Origin: Methanoregula sp.
GTDB taxonomy: Archaea > Halobacteriota > Methanomicrobia > Methanomicrobiales > Methanospirillaceae
DNA length: 64,000 nucleotides
NCBI GenBank assembly: GCA_041645435.1
Contig: JBAZQB010000006.1
Coordinates: 1-64,000, forward strand
Direction: 5' to 3'
Shown here: positions 43,815-52,406 of the stretch, in pieces
Layout of the letters: each line of letters opens with the position of its first letter
How positions within the stretch are numbered: position 1 is the stretch's first letter
Program-made: the position numbers and the translations under genes
Notes under the pieces: model-generated
What the model was told of the DNA's origin: nothing
What the model saw: the letters and a program-made list of their open reading frames with translations, nothing else
Database searches by the model: none

Positions 43815-44287
43815 TATGGTAAAGGTGGGTGGTTCGGGATTAAAAAGATGTGAGGGTTCCGTGTTTTTCTGAACCTCACCCGGGAAAGGTGTAACGCAGC
43901 GAAAATTGTGTAAATGACGGGAGACCAAGTGGAAGGGCCGGATCTCTCTGGGGAAGATTACACCCCGTTGTCCTGCTTACGACACTTATGACGACAAGGA
44001 TCCCCACCGGGAGGAAATAATATTTTTGGGAGGAAGGCACGGGATGAGATAACGAGATCCTCTCTGGCACGAATTGCATTTCAGGCATATAGTGAACTCC
44101 CAAGTGAAACGAATCCTGTTTTTCGTCAATAATACTCCCGCCCCCATGATGCGAATATAAGTGGCCCGGGAAACATCGTCATGAAGACTACCCCCGACAG
44201 GGGAATTTTAGCAGAGAAACGAAGGCTACCGTTATAAAAAAATGTGTAATGCCTTTTGGTTCTTTGCCCGTGAACAAGGGAGAAATC
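43815..44287. other. Gene-free stretch between divergent asnB and the secreted protein gene
   Basis: I see no gene, RNA or repeat in these 473 bases. The right end holds the likely promoter of the secreted protein gene (44229-44241). A second TATA-like GAATATAAG lies at 44153-44161. The left end must contain the asnB promoter. Confidence 0.6.
44229..44283 (+). promoter_or_regulatory. TATA box and Shine-Dalgarno of the secreted protein operon
   Basis: GTTATAAAAA (44231-44240) lies about 50 bases before the ATG at 44288, which predicts a leader of about 25 nt. GGGAG at 44278-44282 is the ribosome binding site. Confidence 0.5.
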
Positions 44288-45562
44288 ATGAAGAAAAAAT
44301 CCGCCATAATCAGCATAGTCCTCATGTTGCTGATGGTATTTTCAATACCAATCGCAAGTGCCGCCACTACAACCTCATCGATGTTGTATGTATCCTCAGT
44401 AACCATGGACCCTGCAGTGCTCTATCCTTATGAGCAGGGTACCGTTTCAGTAACGCTGGGGAACTCCGGTAATCAGTCCGTCGGACTTTCTAATCCGAAT
44501 CTCATCAGCGATACTCTCACTATTGACAAAAAGGATTCCTGGAATACAATGAGCTATATCGCATCCGGTTCTACGATAACCTATTCATTCATTGTCTCTG
44601 CAAATCCACCCGACAGCAGCCATTTCTCTCTGTTCTCGGTAGAAACGAAAGATGGCGATATTTTCCATTACCCAATCCTCATTACCGTTGATTCAACGGA
44701 TCTCATGGCGAGTATCTCCGATGCACCCAGTGTATATCCTCTTGCAATAGAAAAAACAGTCAACCTGAGTATCGTCAATCCCCGTGATGGAATTATTGAT
44801 AATATCTTTGTTACCGCATCCGGCAGTGGCATAAAAATCAGCCCTTCCGAAAAATATGTCAGTTCACTCGATGCACAAAGTTCTGTCGTTGTCCCCTTTA
44901 CCGTGACTCCCGGCCAGTCCACAAACTTAACCTTCCATATCAGTTACCAGAGCGGAGACGTCGATCATTCCACGGATGTAATCCTACCCATCAACATCGG
45001 GAACGACAAGACTGCTGCAGTGCCGGTTGTCAACAATGTTGCCCTGACAACCAAAAGTTCGTACTATGACCTGACCGGTGATATCACCAATACCGGCATC
45101 ACTGCTGCAAAAGGTCTCACGGTCACGGTTGGATCCCCGGCAGAGGCAACAGGAACGTACGCTGAATACGCGATCGGCAGCCTGGCCTCCGATGATTCCG
45201 GAAGTTTTGAAGTGACATTTAGCTCTTCGGATCTCTCATCGGTTCCCCTGTTAATGCTCTGGAAAGATTCAGAGGGGAATGACTACCGGGTCACCAAGAT
45301 GCTCAACCTCGGATCTGCTTCAGGTTCTGGCGGTAACAGCACCGCATTGAAGACCTCAGGAAGTACCGGCATGGGATCCGGCGGTCCGCAGGGCATGGGC
45401 GGTGCTCCTCCGGGAATGGGTAGCACCAGCCTCTTCTCCGGCAGCGGTATCAGCGGTATCAGCTCGTTCTACCCGGTTATTGCGGCGGGAGTCCTCGTTG
45501 TCGTCGGAATCGTTCTGTATACCAAACGCAAGTGGCTCACTGCAAAATTCAAGAAGCAGTGA
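44288..45562 (+). CDS. Secreted CARDB/S-layer-type protein with C-terminal membrane anchor
   Basis: The 424-residue product has a clear signal peptide (MKKKSAIISIVLMLLMVFS, cleavage near Ala25). Several Ig-like or CARDB-type beta domains span about 30-360 (COG1361-like, with TVSVTLGNSGNQSVGLSN). A Gly/Ser/Met linker (about 355-390) and one transmembrane helix (about 398-417) with a basic tail follow. The ATG at 44288 is chosen for its GGGAG site and signal peptide. It is the first gene of an operon with a MacB-type ABC transporter, which it may assist as an extracytoplasmic partner. Confidence 0.85.
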   Translation: MKKKSAIISIVLMLLMVFSIPIASAATTTSSMLYVSSVTMDPAVLYPYEQGTVSVTLGNSGNQSVGLSNPNLISDTLTIDKKDSWNTMSYIASGSTITYSFIVSANPPDSSHFSLFSVETKDGDIFHYPILITVDSTDLMASISDAPSVYPLAIEKTVNLSIVNPRDGIIDNIFVTASGSGIKISPSEKYVSSLDAQSSVVVPFTVTPGQSTNLTFHISYQSGDVDHSTDVILPINIGNDKTAAVPVVNNVALTTKSSYYDLTGDITNTGITAAKGLTVTVGSPAEATGTYAEYAIGSLASDDSGSFEVTFSSSDLSSVPLLMLWKDSEGNDYRVTKMLNLGSASGSGGNSTALKTSGSTGMGSGGPQGMGGAPPGMGSTSLFSGSGISGISSFYPVIAAGVLVVVGIVLYTKRKWLTAKFKKQ

Positions 45563-45573
45563 GGGGATCGGCT

Positions 45574-46251
45574 ATGATCACTACCCCGCTTATCCGGTTT
45601 GCGGATGTCAGCAAGGTCTACCACTTAGAAAGTGGCGACTTTACCGCGCTCAACCAGATCTCCCTTGAAATCGATGAGAACGAATTTGTCGCGATCATGG
45701 GACCCTCGGGTTCCGGAAAGTCAACGATGATGAACCAGCTCGGCATCCTCGATGTCCCGACATCGGGAGAGTTGTATATCTCGGGAAGGAACGTGGCCGG
45801 TTTAACCGCGCTTGAACGGACGCACATGCGCAGGGATACGATTGGGTACATCTTCCAGAAATTTTACCTGATCCCCCTGCTCTCTGCGTATGAGAACGTG
45901 GAATACCCGCTGATCCTGAAGTACAAGAAACGGGATGAGTCCGGAAAAGCCACAGCCATGCTGAGTGCCGTGGGATTTGATGAGGCCATGAGTGCCCACC
46001 GTCCTACCCAGCTCTCCGGTGGCCAGCAGCAGCGCGTGGCAATAGCCCGGGCCCTGGTCAATGACCCGAAGATCCTGCTCTGCGATGAGCCGACCGGCAA
46101 TCTTGACCGGAAGACCGGGTACCAGATCATGGATATTCTCTGCAGTCTTCACCGCGAAGGAAAGACAGTCATCATTGTGACCCATGATCCGAAGATTGCG
46201 GAGTACGCGAACCGGACAATCACTCTTGAAGACGGGAGGATAGCAGCATGA
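45574..46251 (+). CDS. MacB/LolD-type ABC transporter ATP-binding protein
   Basis: The 225-residue product has Walker A GPSGSGKST near 43, the Q-loop in YIFQKFYLIPLLSAYENVEYP near 92, signature LSGGQQQRVAIARALVNDP near 146 and Walker B ILLCDEPTGNLD near 166. These are typical of the MacB/LolD (type VII) group that powers mechanotransmission rather than import. The ATG at 45574 follows GAGGGG. It starts 11 bases after the secreted protein gene and overlaps the permease by 4. Confidence 0.94.
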   Translation: MITTPLIRFADVSKVYHLESGDFTALNQISLEIDENEFVAIMGPSGSGKSTMMNQLGILDVPTSGELYISGRNVAGLTALERTHMRRDTIGYIFQKFYLIPLLSAYENVEYPLILKYKKRDESGKATAMLSAVGFDEAMSAHRPTQLSGGQQQRVAIARALVNDPKILLCDEPTGNLDRKTGYQIMDILCSLHREGKTVIIVTHDPKIAEYANRTITLEDGRIAA

Positions 46252-47459
46252 AAGATATATTCTTTGATCTCTCCGTCAGGAGCGTTCGCCTGAATTTCCT
46301 GCGCTCTCTCCTGGCCTCGATTGGCATCGTGATCGGTGTTGTGGCAATCTCTTCTATGGGGATGCTGGGGACCAATATGCAGCTCCAGGTAAAAGACCAG
46401 CTCTCTTCAGGTGCAGATACTATCGTCATCACCGCAGATGCGGTCAGGATGGGTCCGCCGGGATCCAGCTCTTCGTCATCCACATCCTCATCAACGGGAA
46501 TAACAAAAACGCAGCTGAATAAGATCAAACTCGCTGCGGGAACGACGAGTAAGATTGTGCCAATATATTCGACAAATACCGAATTCACCCTCTTATCCAC
46601 ACCTGGCAGGAGCTCGGTCTACGGGATCGACCCGGATGACATCACAAAGTTCCTCACGATATCGAACGGGACAAACATCGAAGGTATAAATGATGCTCTT
46701 GTTGGATCCACCATCGCTACAACCTTCAATTTAAAGATCGGCAGCAGGATCAAGATCGGCAAGGATACCGATGAGTCCCGCCCGGTGGTCAGGGTCGTCG
46801 GAATCCTCGCTGAACGGGGAATGTCTTCGGACAATGTGAATACGGATAATGCAATCATTGTTTCCAGTGACTGGTATACGAACCAGTATGGCGGGAAGGA
46901 CGTCTACAGCCAGGTAAACGTAATTGTCAGGGATATTAGTACGATCACGGATGTGGAAACTGCTATTGACACCAAATTGAACACCAATGAAAAAACCCCT
47001 GCGGTGAGGATATCGGATGCCAGTTCCCGGATTTCCAGTATCACGTCATCACTGTCTTCGATAACTACGTTCATCCTTGCGATCGGCGGCATCTCACTTC
47101 TGGTCGCTGCCACGAGCATCTTCAATGTGATGATGATGTCCGTGAATGAGCGGATCCAGGAGATTGGGATCCTCCTTTCCATCGGTACCGAGAAAGGTGA
47201 GGTGCGCCGGATGTTCCTGTATGAAGCGGTCATCCTGGGAATTCTGGGTGCAGGAATTGGGGGAATGGGCAGCCTTATTATCGGGTACTCGGTGGTGAGC
47301 TACATGATCGGCACTACGGAGTTCTTCTTCCTCCCAGAGAGTATTGTCTATATCCCCGTGGGTATGGCGTTCGGTCTTATGGTCTGTATCCTCTCCGGTG
47401 TCTACCCCGCATGGCGGGCATCGAACATGGACCCGATTGATGCACTGAGGAGCGAATGA
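46248..47459 (+). CDS. MacB-type ABC transporter permease
   Basis: The 403-residue product has the MacB layout: one N-terminal transmembrane helix (about 20-40), a large extracytoplasmic domain (42-270) and three C-terminal helices in an FtsX domain, with FNVMMMSVNERIQEIGILLSIGTEKGEVRRMFLYEA near 287. Residues 70-88 form a Ser-rich insert (PGSSSSSSTSSSTG). With the ATPase gene it forms an exporter or lipoprotein/peptide extractor; no TolC-like partner is expected in archaea. Confidence 0.93.
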   Translation: MKDIFFDLSVRSVRLNFLRSLLASIGIVIGVVAISSMGMLGTNMQLQVKDQLSSGADTIVITADAVRMGPPGSSSSSSTSSSTGITKTQLNKIKLAAGTTSKIVPIYSTNTEFTLLSTPGRSSVYGIDPDDITKFLTISNGTNIEGINDALVGSTIATTFNLKIGSRIKIGKDTDESRPVVRVVGILAERGMSSDNVNTDNAIIVSSDWYTNQYGGKDVYSQVNVIVRDISTITDVETAIDTKLNTNEKTPAVRISDASSRISSITSSLSSITTFILAIGGISLLVAATSIFNVMMMSVNERIQEIGILLSIGTEKGEVRRMFLYEAVILGILGAGIGGMGSLIIGYSVVSYMIGTTEFFFLPESIVYIPVGMAFGLMVCILSGVYPAWRASNMDPIDALRSE

Positions 47460-48066
47460 ACAAATTGTAATGTACCCAGGGGCGGAAAACCAAGATGTCC
47501 GTTTTATTAAAATACTATTTCCTGAAGGTTGTCTCGAAGATAAAACACTCCCGGAAAGTAAAACAGAAAACAATTTCGAACCGGAAAAACAAGAGCGGTG
47601 TGGAGTAAGGGTAAAAATATCAGGAAAATACCCTGAAACGCGCAACCATACATTACATTATCGACGCAATAATGCTGGTTTCTGCCCCCCCTCTTTTTTA
47701 CCAGCACCCGATTACCATGGAATTGTCTGGCCCGGGAATGCCGATTGTCCGCAGGATGATAACAGATCCGCAAAAGTTCAATTATTACCCGTATCCGGGG
47801 AATAGTTCACTTCTCGTATGGTTCGAATATATATTAATCGACGGTTATTGGGATGCAGGATGATCCCCTCCACAGGGAATCGTTAAAAAAAGTTCATGAA
47901 CCGATCAGGCTCTGTTCGTATTCGGGCGCTATTGGGTGCAATTTACATTAATCACACGATCAACATCCGAACACGTGAACAGAGCCCGGGAATGAAAAGA
48001 TGTTGATACAAATGCCGGTTATCAGCACTAATGATGCAGGGCCGGCAATTTCAGGAGATGAATCAG
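47460..48066. other. Gene-free stretch with a MITE-like inverted repeat
   Basis: No supported gene lies in these 607 bases. The one structured element is an inverted repeat: GGCTCTGTTC (47908-47917) and GAACAGAGCC (47977-47986), 79 bases end to end. The rest shows neither strong pairing nor coding character. Confidence 0.55.
47908..47986. repeat. 79-bp element bounded by 10-bp perfect inverted repeats
   Basis: The arms GGCTCTGTTC and GAACAGAGCC are exact reverse complements, and CGG/CCG further inside extends the pairing imperfectly (ATTCGG against CCGAAC). The termini GGCTCTGTT resemble insertion-sequence ends, so a short non-autonomous element (MITE) is possible. An RNA hairpin with a long loop is the alternative. 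No clear target duplication flanks it. Confidence 0.45.
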
Positions 48067-48441
48067 ATGAAAAGAAGCAGTATCATCATGTTGATCGCGT
48101 CAGCAATTCTCGTTGCGGGAATGCTGGTTGCAGGCTGTACCCAGGATACCGGGAGTGCAGCCGGCCAGACCGGAAGTACCCCCTCCGCAGGACAAGCACA
48201 GACCGTTGGACAGGGGCCGGCAGGAGATTCCGGTGGAGTATCGTCATCAGTGACATACGGCCAATCTGGCACTGGTGACAAGCCGCAGTTCAACCAGTCT
48301 GCCGGGCAGAAAGGAACGCCGCCTGAGGGAGTGCAGATGAATGGCACCCGGCCCTCAGGAACACCACCTGATGGTATGCAGATGAACGGAACACGCCCGT
48401 CAGGCACCCCGCCATCCGGCACGCCACCCTCCGGATCATAG
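48067..48441 (+). CDS. Lipoprotein with Pro/Gly/Asn-rich repeat tail
   Basis: The 124-residue product has a lipoprotein signal (MKRSSIIMLIASAILVAG, lipobox LVAGC, Cys24). A low-complexity mature part ends in repeats of the type GTPP(E/D)G(V/M)QMNGTRPS, then GTPPSGTPPSGS. The tail looks like a flexible stalk and has NGT sequons that could be N-glycosylated. The ATG at 48067 is nine bases after GGAG; 48058 is an alternative. No known domain is present. It follows the ABC transporter operon by 600 bases. Confidence 0.7.
   Translation: MKRSSIIMLIASAILVAGMLVAGCTQDTGSAAGQTGSTPSAGQAQTVGQGPAGDSGGVSSSVTYGQSGTGDKPQFNQSAGQKGTPPEGVQMNGTRPSGTPPDGMQMNGTRPSGTPPSGTPPSGS
48325..48435 (+). repeat. In-frame tandem repeats in the lipoprotein tail
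   Basis: Two imperfect 45-base copies encoding the GVQMNGTRPSGTPP-type unit are followed by two or three 15-base GTPPS units. The periods are multiples of three, so copy changes keep the frame. Confidence 0.6.
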
Positions 48442-48559
48442 TGCCGGGACAATCCGTAGAGAAACGGAGGAAGAACACGTCTGGTGTAAGGGGCTTTTCA
48501 GATGTTCTGCCCCTTTTACCGTGAACAGGTCCCGGGATGGATTGTTTTTGTCCATCCGC

Positions 48560-50527
48560 TCAGGACCTGACTTTTTTCAGGTCATCGAGTAATTGTAATA
48601 CCGAACCATACCGGTCCTGCGGCTTCCTGGCCATGCATTTTGCGATAATGTCCCGGATCATTGCCGCGTCCTGTCCTTCAAGAACCAGCGGTAAGGGGTC
48701 GTCATGCAGGATCGCGTGGGTCACTTCTCCCATACCCCCGCCCCGGAAGGGGACATCTCCTGCCAGCATCTCGTAGAACAGTACTCCCAGCTGGTAGATG
48801 TCCGTCCACGGGCCGGGTTCGCCATAGAGGTTCGGGGACAGTTGCTCAGGGGCCGCATATTCTAAGGAAAATCCAATCAGGCCGGACTGTTTGGTTCCCT
48901 CCGTTTTGGAGAGCCCCCAGTCCGAGATCTTTGGTGTCCCATCCGGTGCGATCATAATGTTATCGGGCTTGATGTCCCGGTGGACGATTCCCTGTTCATG
49001 GGCATAACGGAGCCCCTCGGCGGCTCCTTTGACGATCGTCAGGGCCTTTTCTGTTGCAAGGGGGAACTTAAGGGACGCAAGGGACGAAGCAACATACTCC
49101 ATCTCGATATAGGGCACCGGGAAGATATTGGCCGCATAGATCTCGACAATGTTTTTGTGATGGAGCCCTTCCCAGACATGGAGCTCTTTGGTAAACTGTG
49201 TCCCGGTCACTTCATCGAAGCGGATGGGGATCTTTACGGCGACATCCCGCCCCTCCTTCTCGTCCCATGCCCGGAACACCCGCGACACCCCCCCTTCGGC
49301 AACGTATTCTGCTGTCGGGTATTTCTTCTCCAGTGCCGGTGGAAGGTGGGCCGCATAATGGAGCGAGTCCTGTCCTGTTGATGCTGCCGGGGGGACGGTC
49401 TTTTTAACGACGGTTACGTTACGCGAGGAAACCCCCGCACCATCCGTTTCATCCGTGGTCTGCCCCCTCCGTTTCCATTTTCTCTCAAACCAGATGCCGG
49501 CAACAACAGAAATGACGATAACGACAGGGATTGCCCACCAGTTCTGTATAAGGAAGGGGATAAACGGGTTTGCCGGTCCGGATGGATTCCCGCTGCCCGG
49601 GGAAGATGTACCCGGAGAGGCAGCCGGATAACCCAGCTGCTGGGATGAGATGAATTCCGGGGGATGCAATCCCCTCTCTAACGGAGAGGTGTTGACAAGG
49701 CTTACACTACTGACCAGCGTATACGAAGCGGGTATGCTGACTAAGGGAGCACGATCGGTGATCTCCGTTGCGGTGTTCAGCCGGGAAACAGAACTCGTTA
49801 TGGTGTAGGGGGTATCCCATATGCCGTCGTTATTACGGTCAGTGCTCTCAAACCCTTTCCAGAAATTTCCCACCGAACCGGAAAATTCGCTTCCCGAGTA
49901 ACGGTAGCTCTGCTGACCCGATGACCAGACATTATCAGCAGATTGCGTGTTTACCTGTAGGGGATTATCGAGATAATTCAGGTAAAAGATATTGGAATGC
50001 GTGGTGCGATCCGCATTGATACCCACAGAATTATTCACAACCGTATTACCGGAAAAAATGTTACCTAGTGCTGATTTCAGGCTGATACCTGTGTCAAACC
50101 CCCTGACAGTAATTGCACTGATCCGGTTATTGCTCGATTGTACAAGGAGCCCATGCGGGGCTGTCCCGGAGATGATTACCCCGTTGAGCGTTATGCCATC
50201 CGATGCAAGGGTGATCCCGGCATCGGATGCCCTGGAAGAGACAATCTCCGGCGGGTTGTTCGTGTCCAGGGCACCGAACACAATCGCCCGGTTAATCAGG
50301 AGATTCTCGTGATAGGTCCCGCCTGCAAGATAGATACTGTCACCGTTACTTGTGGTATTAATCAGGTCCTGAATCGCACGGGCATCTCCTTTCCCGTCAT
50401 ACGTAAATACGTTTGCCGATGCCGGCAGGATAAAGAGGAACAGGAGGATGAATATTACAATTAACCGGATTCCGCCCGCTGCCGGTAATACACTCCTTCG
50501 GAGATCCAGACCTGCCCGAGCTGCCAT
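48560..50527 (-). CDS. Receptor-like Ser/Thr protein kinase with extracytoplasmic beta-helix
   Basis: The 655-residue product starts with a signal or anchor helix (21-38). Residues 45-260 form right-handed beta-helix repeats of the NosD/PbH1 type (for example SSNNRISAITVRGFDTGI and LGNIFSGNTVVNNSVGI). A transmembrane helix lies at 331-346, and residues 405-655 are a eukaryote-like kinase: Lys432 in VAVKIP, HRDIKPDN at 516-523, DWG for DFG at 536-538 and APE near 559. All core catalytic residues are present, so it should be active. It lies six bases after the winged-helix/FHA gene. Confidence 0.92.
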   Translation of the reverse strand: MAARAGLDLRRSVLPAAGGIRLIVIFILLFLFILPASANVFTYDGKGDARAIQDLINTTSNGDSIYLAGGTYHENLLINRAIVFGALDTNNPPEIVSSRASDAGITLASDGITLNGVIISGTAPHGLLVQSSNNRISAITVRGFDTGISLKSALGNIFSGNTVVNNSVGINADRTTHSNIFYLNYLDNPLQVNTQSADNVWSSGQQSYRYSGSEFSGSVGNFWKGFESTDRNNDGIWDTPYTITSSVSRLNTATEITDRAPLVSIPASYTLVSSVSLVNTSPLERGLHPPEFISSQQLGYPAASPGTSSPGSGNPSGPANPFIPFLIQNWWAIPVVIVISVVAGIWFERKWKRRGQTTDETDGAGVSSRNVTVVKKTVPPAASTGQDSLHYAAHLPPALEKKYPTAEYVAEGGVSRVFRAWDEKEGRDVAVKIPIRFDEVTGTQFTKELHVWEGLHHKNIVEIYAANIFPVPYIEMEYVASSLASLKFPLATEKALTIVKGAAEGLRYAHEQGIVHRDIKPDNIMIAPDGTPKISDWGLSKTEGTKQSGLIGFSLEYAAPEQLSPNLYGEPGPWTDIYQLGVLFYEMLAGDVPFRGGGMGEVTHAILHDDPLPLVLEGQDAAMIRDIIAKCMARKPQDRYGSVLQLLDDLKKVRS

Positions 50528-50533
50528 CCGCCC

Positions 50534-51301
50534 TCACTCGTTTGCGATGAACAGGAACCGTGCAGCATCTTCACCCATGGCAAGATCGATGACGTCCCCG
50601 TTTTTCAGGTTTGTTTTGTGCATCGGTGCGATGAGTTCAGAGTTCAGGTAGGTCCCGCCGGAGCTGCCCCGGTCCTCAATCAGCCACCCGGTTACGGTCT
50701 TTGTCACGATAGCATGGGGTTTTGTGATCCTGGTCACCGATACGTACTCTTCGGGAAGGGCAATGTCCCCTTCGCTGAGCTTTGCCGGGTTGTCCTTGTC
50801 AATCCTGCCGATGACTGCCCGCTCTTTTTTGAGAAGGTACGTATGACCTGCCCCTTTCCCTGCCATGAGATGGAGTGCCGGATAATCTGAACCGGATTCC
50901 CTGAGAACTGCCATTCGCACCGATTCGAGCGTTCCCTGGATCTCACCATATCCCATGGGGATATTGATGCGTGAAAAAACCCCCAGGTTCTTGATCAGCA
51001 TCTCCATGCTCCCTTCGGCAAGAGAAAACTTCCAGACCGGGTGGATGCCCTTTACCGTCTCCCGGCCAAAACCCGCCTCCTTTTTCACCAGGCCGATATG
51101 AACAAGCTGATCGATGTGTTTTTTGGTGTTGGCATAACTGGTATCAATGCGGGACGCGATCTCACTGATCTCTTTTGGCTCTTTCTCGATCACTTTGAGT
51201 ATTTTTAAGCGTACCGGGTTGGAGAGCACTTCTAGGTATTCTGAAAGCTCCTGCAAAAAAGCAGGATCCGATGAGATAGAAATCGTTTCTTTCTCTGCCA
51301 T
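50534..51301 (-). CDS. ArsR-type winged helix fused to FHA domain
   Basis: In this 255-residue product, residues 15-85 are an ArsR-like winged helix (LEVLSNPVRLKILKVIEKEPKEISEIASRI). Residues 90-165 form a linker or sensor region. Residues 172-255 are an FHA domain with AVIGR, SVTRITKPHAIV and GGTYLN, the phosphothreonine-binding residues of the fold. FHA domains bind pThr peptides, so this protein is a likely partner or substrate of the kinase encoded six bases downstream. It would link extracellular sensing to transcription. Confidence 0.9.
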   Translation of the reverse strand: MAEKETISISSDPAFLQELSEYLEVLSNPVRLKILKVIEKEPKEISEIASRIDTSYANTKKHIDQLVHIGLVKKEAGFGRETVKGIHPVWKFSLAEGSMEMLIKNLGVFSRINIPMGYGEIQGTLESVRMAVLRESGSDYPALHLMAGKGAGHTYLLKKERAVIGRIDKDNPAKLSEGDIALPEEYVSVTRITKPHAIVTKTVTGWLIEDRGSSGGTYLNSELIAPMHKTNLKNGDVIDLAMGEDAARFLFIANE

Positions 51302-51613
51302 TTTGAAAAACTCCCCGTTTGATAATCGTCGATCACGGTATGGTGAACGTGCGCTTTATCATAATGTCACCCTCCCTGATAAAAATGGTTGGTATTTTTC
51401 TGTGAACGGCTGTTTTTCGCCCGGTCCCCGTCTTTCCTGTCGTTTCGTGCTCCTTTTTTCCGGTGACCATGTCCGCGAAATTACCGGCACGCTCCATCAT
51501 GTGCGGGAGCGCTGGTCATTACTTTAGAGGAAACGATAATGAAATACCGGGCGGAGATCCTGTTCTGTGGAGTGACCTGATTAAAAAAGGAGAGCCGTTT
51601 TTTTACGGCTGCT
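51302..51613. other. Gene-free stretch with a terminator at its left-reading end
   Basis: No gene is supported in these 312 bases. The right end holds the hairpin terminator of the chagasin-like gene (51583-51610); the left end must hold the promoter of the FHA-regulator gene. Confidence 0.55.
51583..51610 (-). terminator. Hairpin terminator of the chagasin-like lipoprotein gene
   Basis: AGCCGT (51593-51598) and ACGGCT (51605-51610) pair around a six-base T loop. On the minus strand the stem is followed by CTCC and a T6 tract (complement of 51583-51588), as in an intrinsic terminator. Confidence 0.6.
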
Positions 51614-52132
51614 TTAGATCTTAACAACGTTGATGTTCACACTATAGGCCGTCTCGTTACCGGTCACCGGTTCCCAAGATCGAAGGTAGGATGCAGAGAA
51701 TTTCCGGGCGCCAAGGTCCTTTGCAATGACAATCCAGGTGCGGGTCCCGCCCACGCCGGTCATGCCCGGGGCCGCATCATTCATGCGGTAGTCCGATGAC
51801 TGGAGTTCAAGGCCGGGTGAGAGGGTTGCATTCCACTGGAATCCGGTGGTCGGGTTTTCTGCAAGCTGGATTGCAAACCGCGTAGTGTGTGCAATGGTCT
51901 CAGTTTTACCGTTATCTGCCTCCGTGAAGGTTACCATCCTCTTTCCTCCTGCTGCCATGGTTGTCGTTGTCATGTCCGTGGGTGCCGGCGTTGCAGCCGA
52001 TACCTGGGTTGGTGTCGGGGGTGAAGCAGCCGGCTGGGTGCACCCGCTGACGAGCAGCACCAGTACCAGCATGATCGAAAGGCCGATGATCCCGGGCAGG
52101 TATCGCCCGGTGTGACGTGGTGACGATGTCAT
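51614..52132 (-). CDS. Chagasin-like (I42) cysteine protease inhibitor lipoprotein
   Basis: The 172-residue product has a lipoprotein signal with LVSGC (Cys31), a Thr/Pro-rich linker (32-60) and a C-terminal beta domain with ENPTTGFQW near 92, the NPTTG(Y/F) loop of chagasin inhibitors. GGTRTWIVIAKDLG near 131 and a final SVNINV strand also fit. It would sit on the outer face of the membrane and inhibit papain-like proteases. The ATG at 52132 is taken; 52165 is an alternative. It is a single gene with its own terminator. Confidence 0.88.
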   Translation of the reverse strand: MTSSPRHTGRYLPGIIGLSIMLVLVLLVSGCTQPAASPPTPTQVSAATPAPTDMTTTTMAAGGKRMVTFTEADNGKTETIAHTTRFAIQLAENPTTGFQWNATLSPGLELQSSDYRMNDAAPGMTGVGGTRTWIVIAKDLGARKFSASYLRSWEPVTGNETAYSVNINVVKI

Positions 52133-52406
52133 GATCACTGATGGTGATCGGATCGGTTTATACATACCTTTGACTTCGAAATTTGTTGCAGTGATGGATG
52201 ATTTAACGATTCACTTGTGGGAATCCGTTGTATGAATACCTGAAATAAAAGTAGGGTGGGGAAAAATCTCCCACCCGTTTGTTCTTATTGCGTTACTTTG
52301 GGCCGTTTCCTCCTGACTCCTGGTAGTGGCTGCGGGGTAGTGGATGTCCGGTTTTATGGGGCCAGATTTGGGAGGGGTGGATGGAGGTGCGGCAAATGGA
52401 GAATAA

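Noticed and set aside
41979..43928. asnB start at 43928
   Set aside because: Class II glutaminases need Cys at position 2; only the ATG at 43814 gives MCGIAG.
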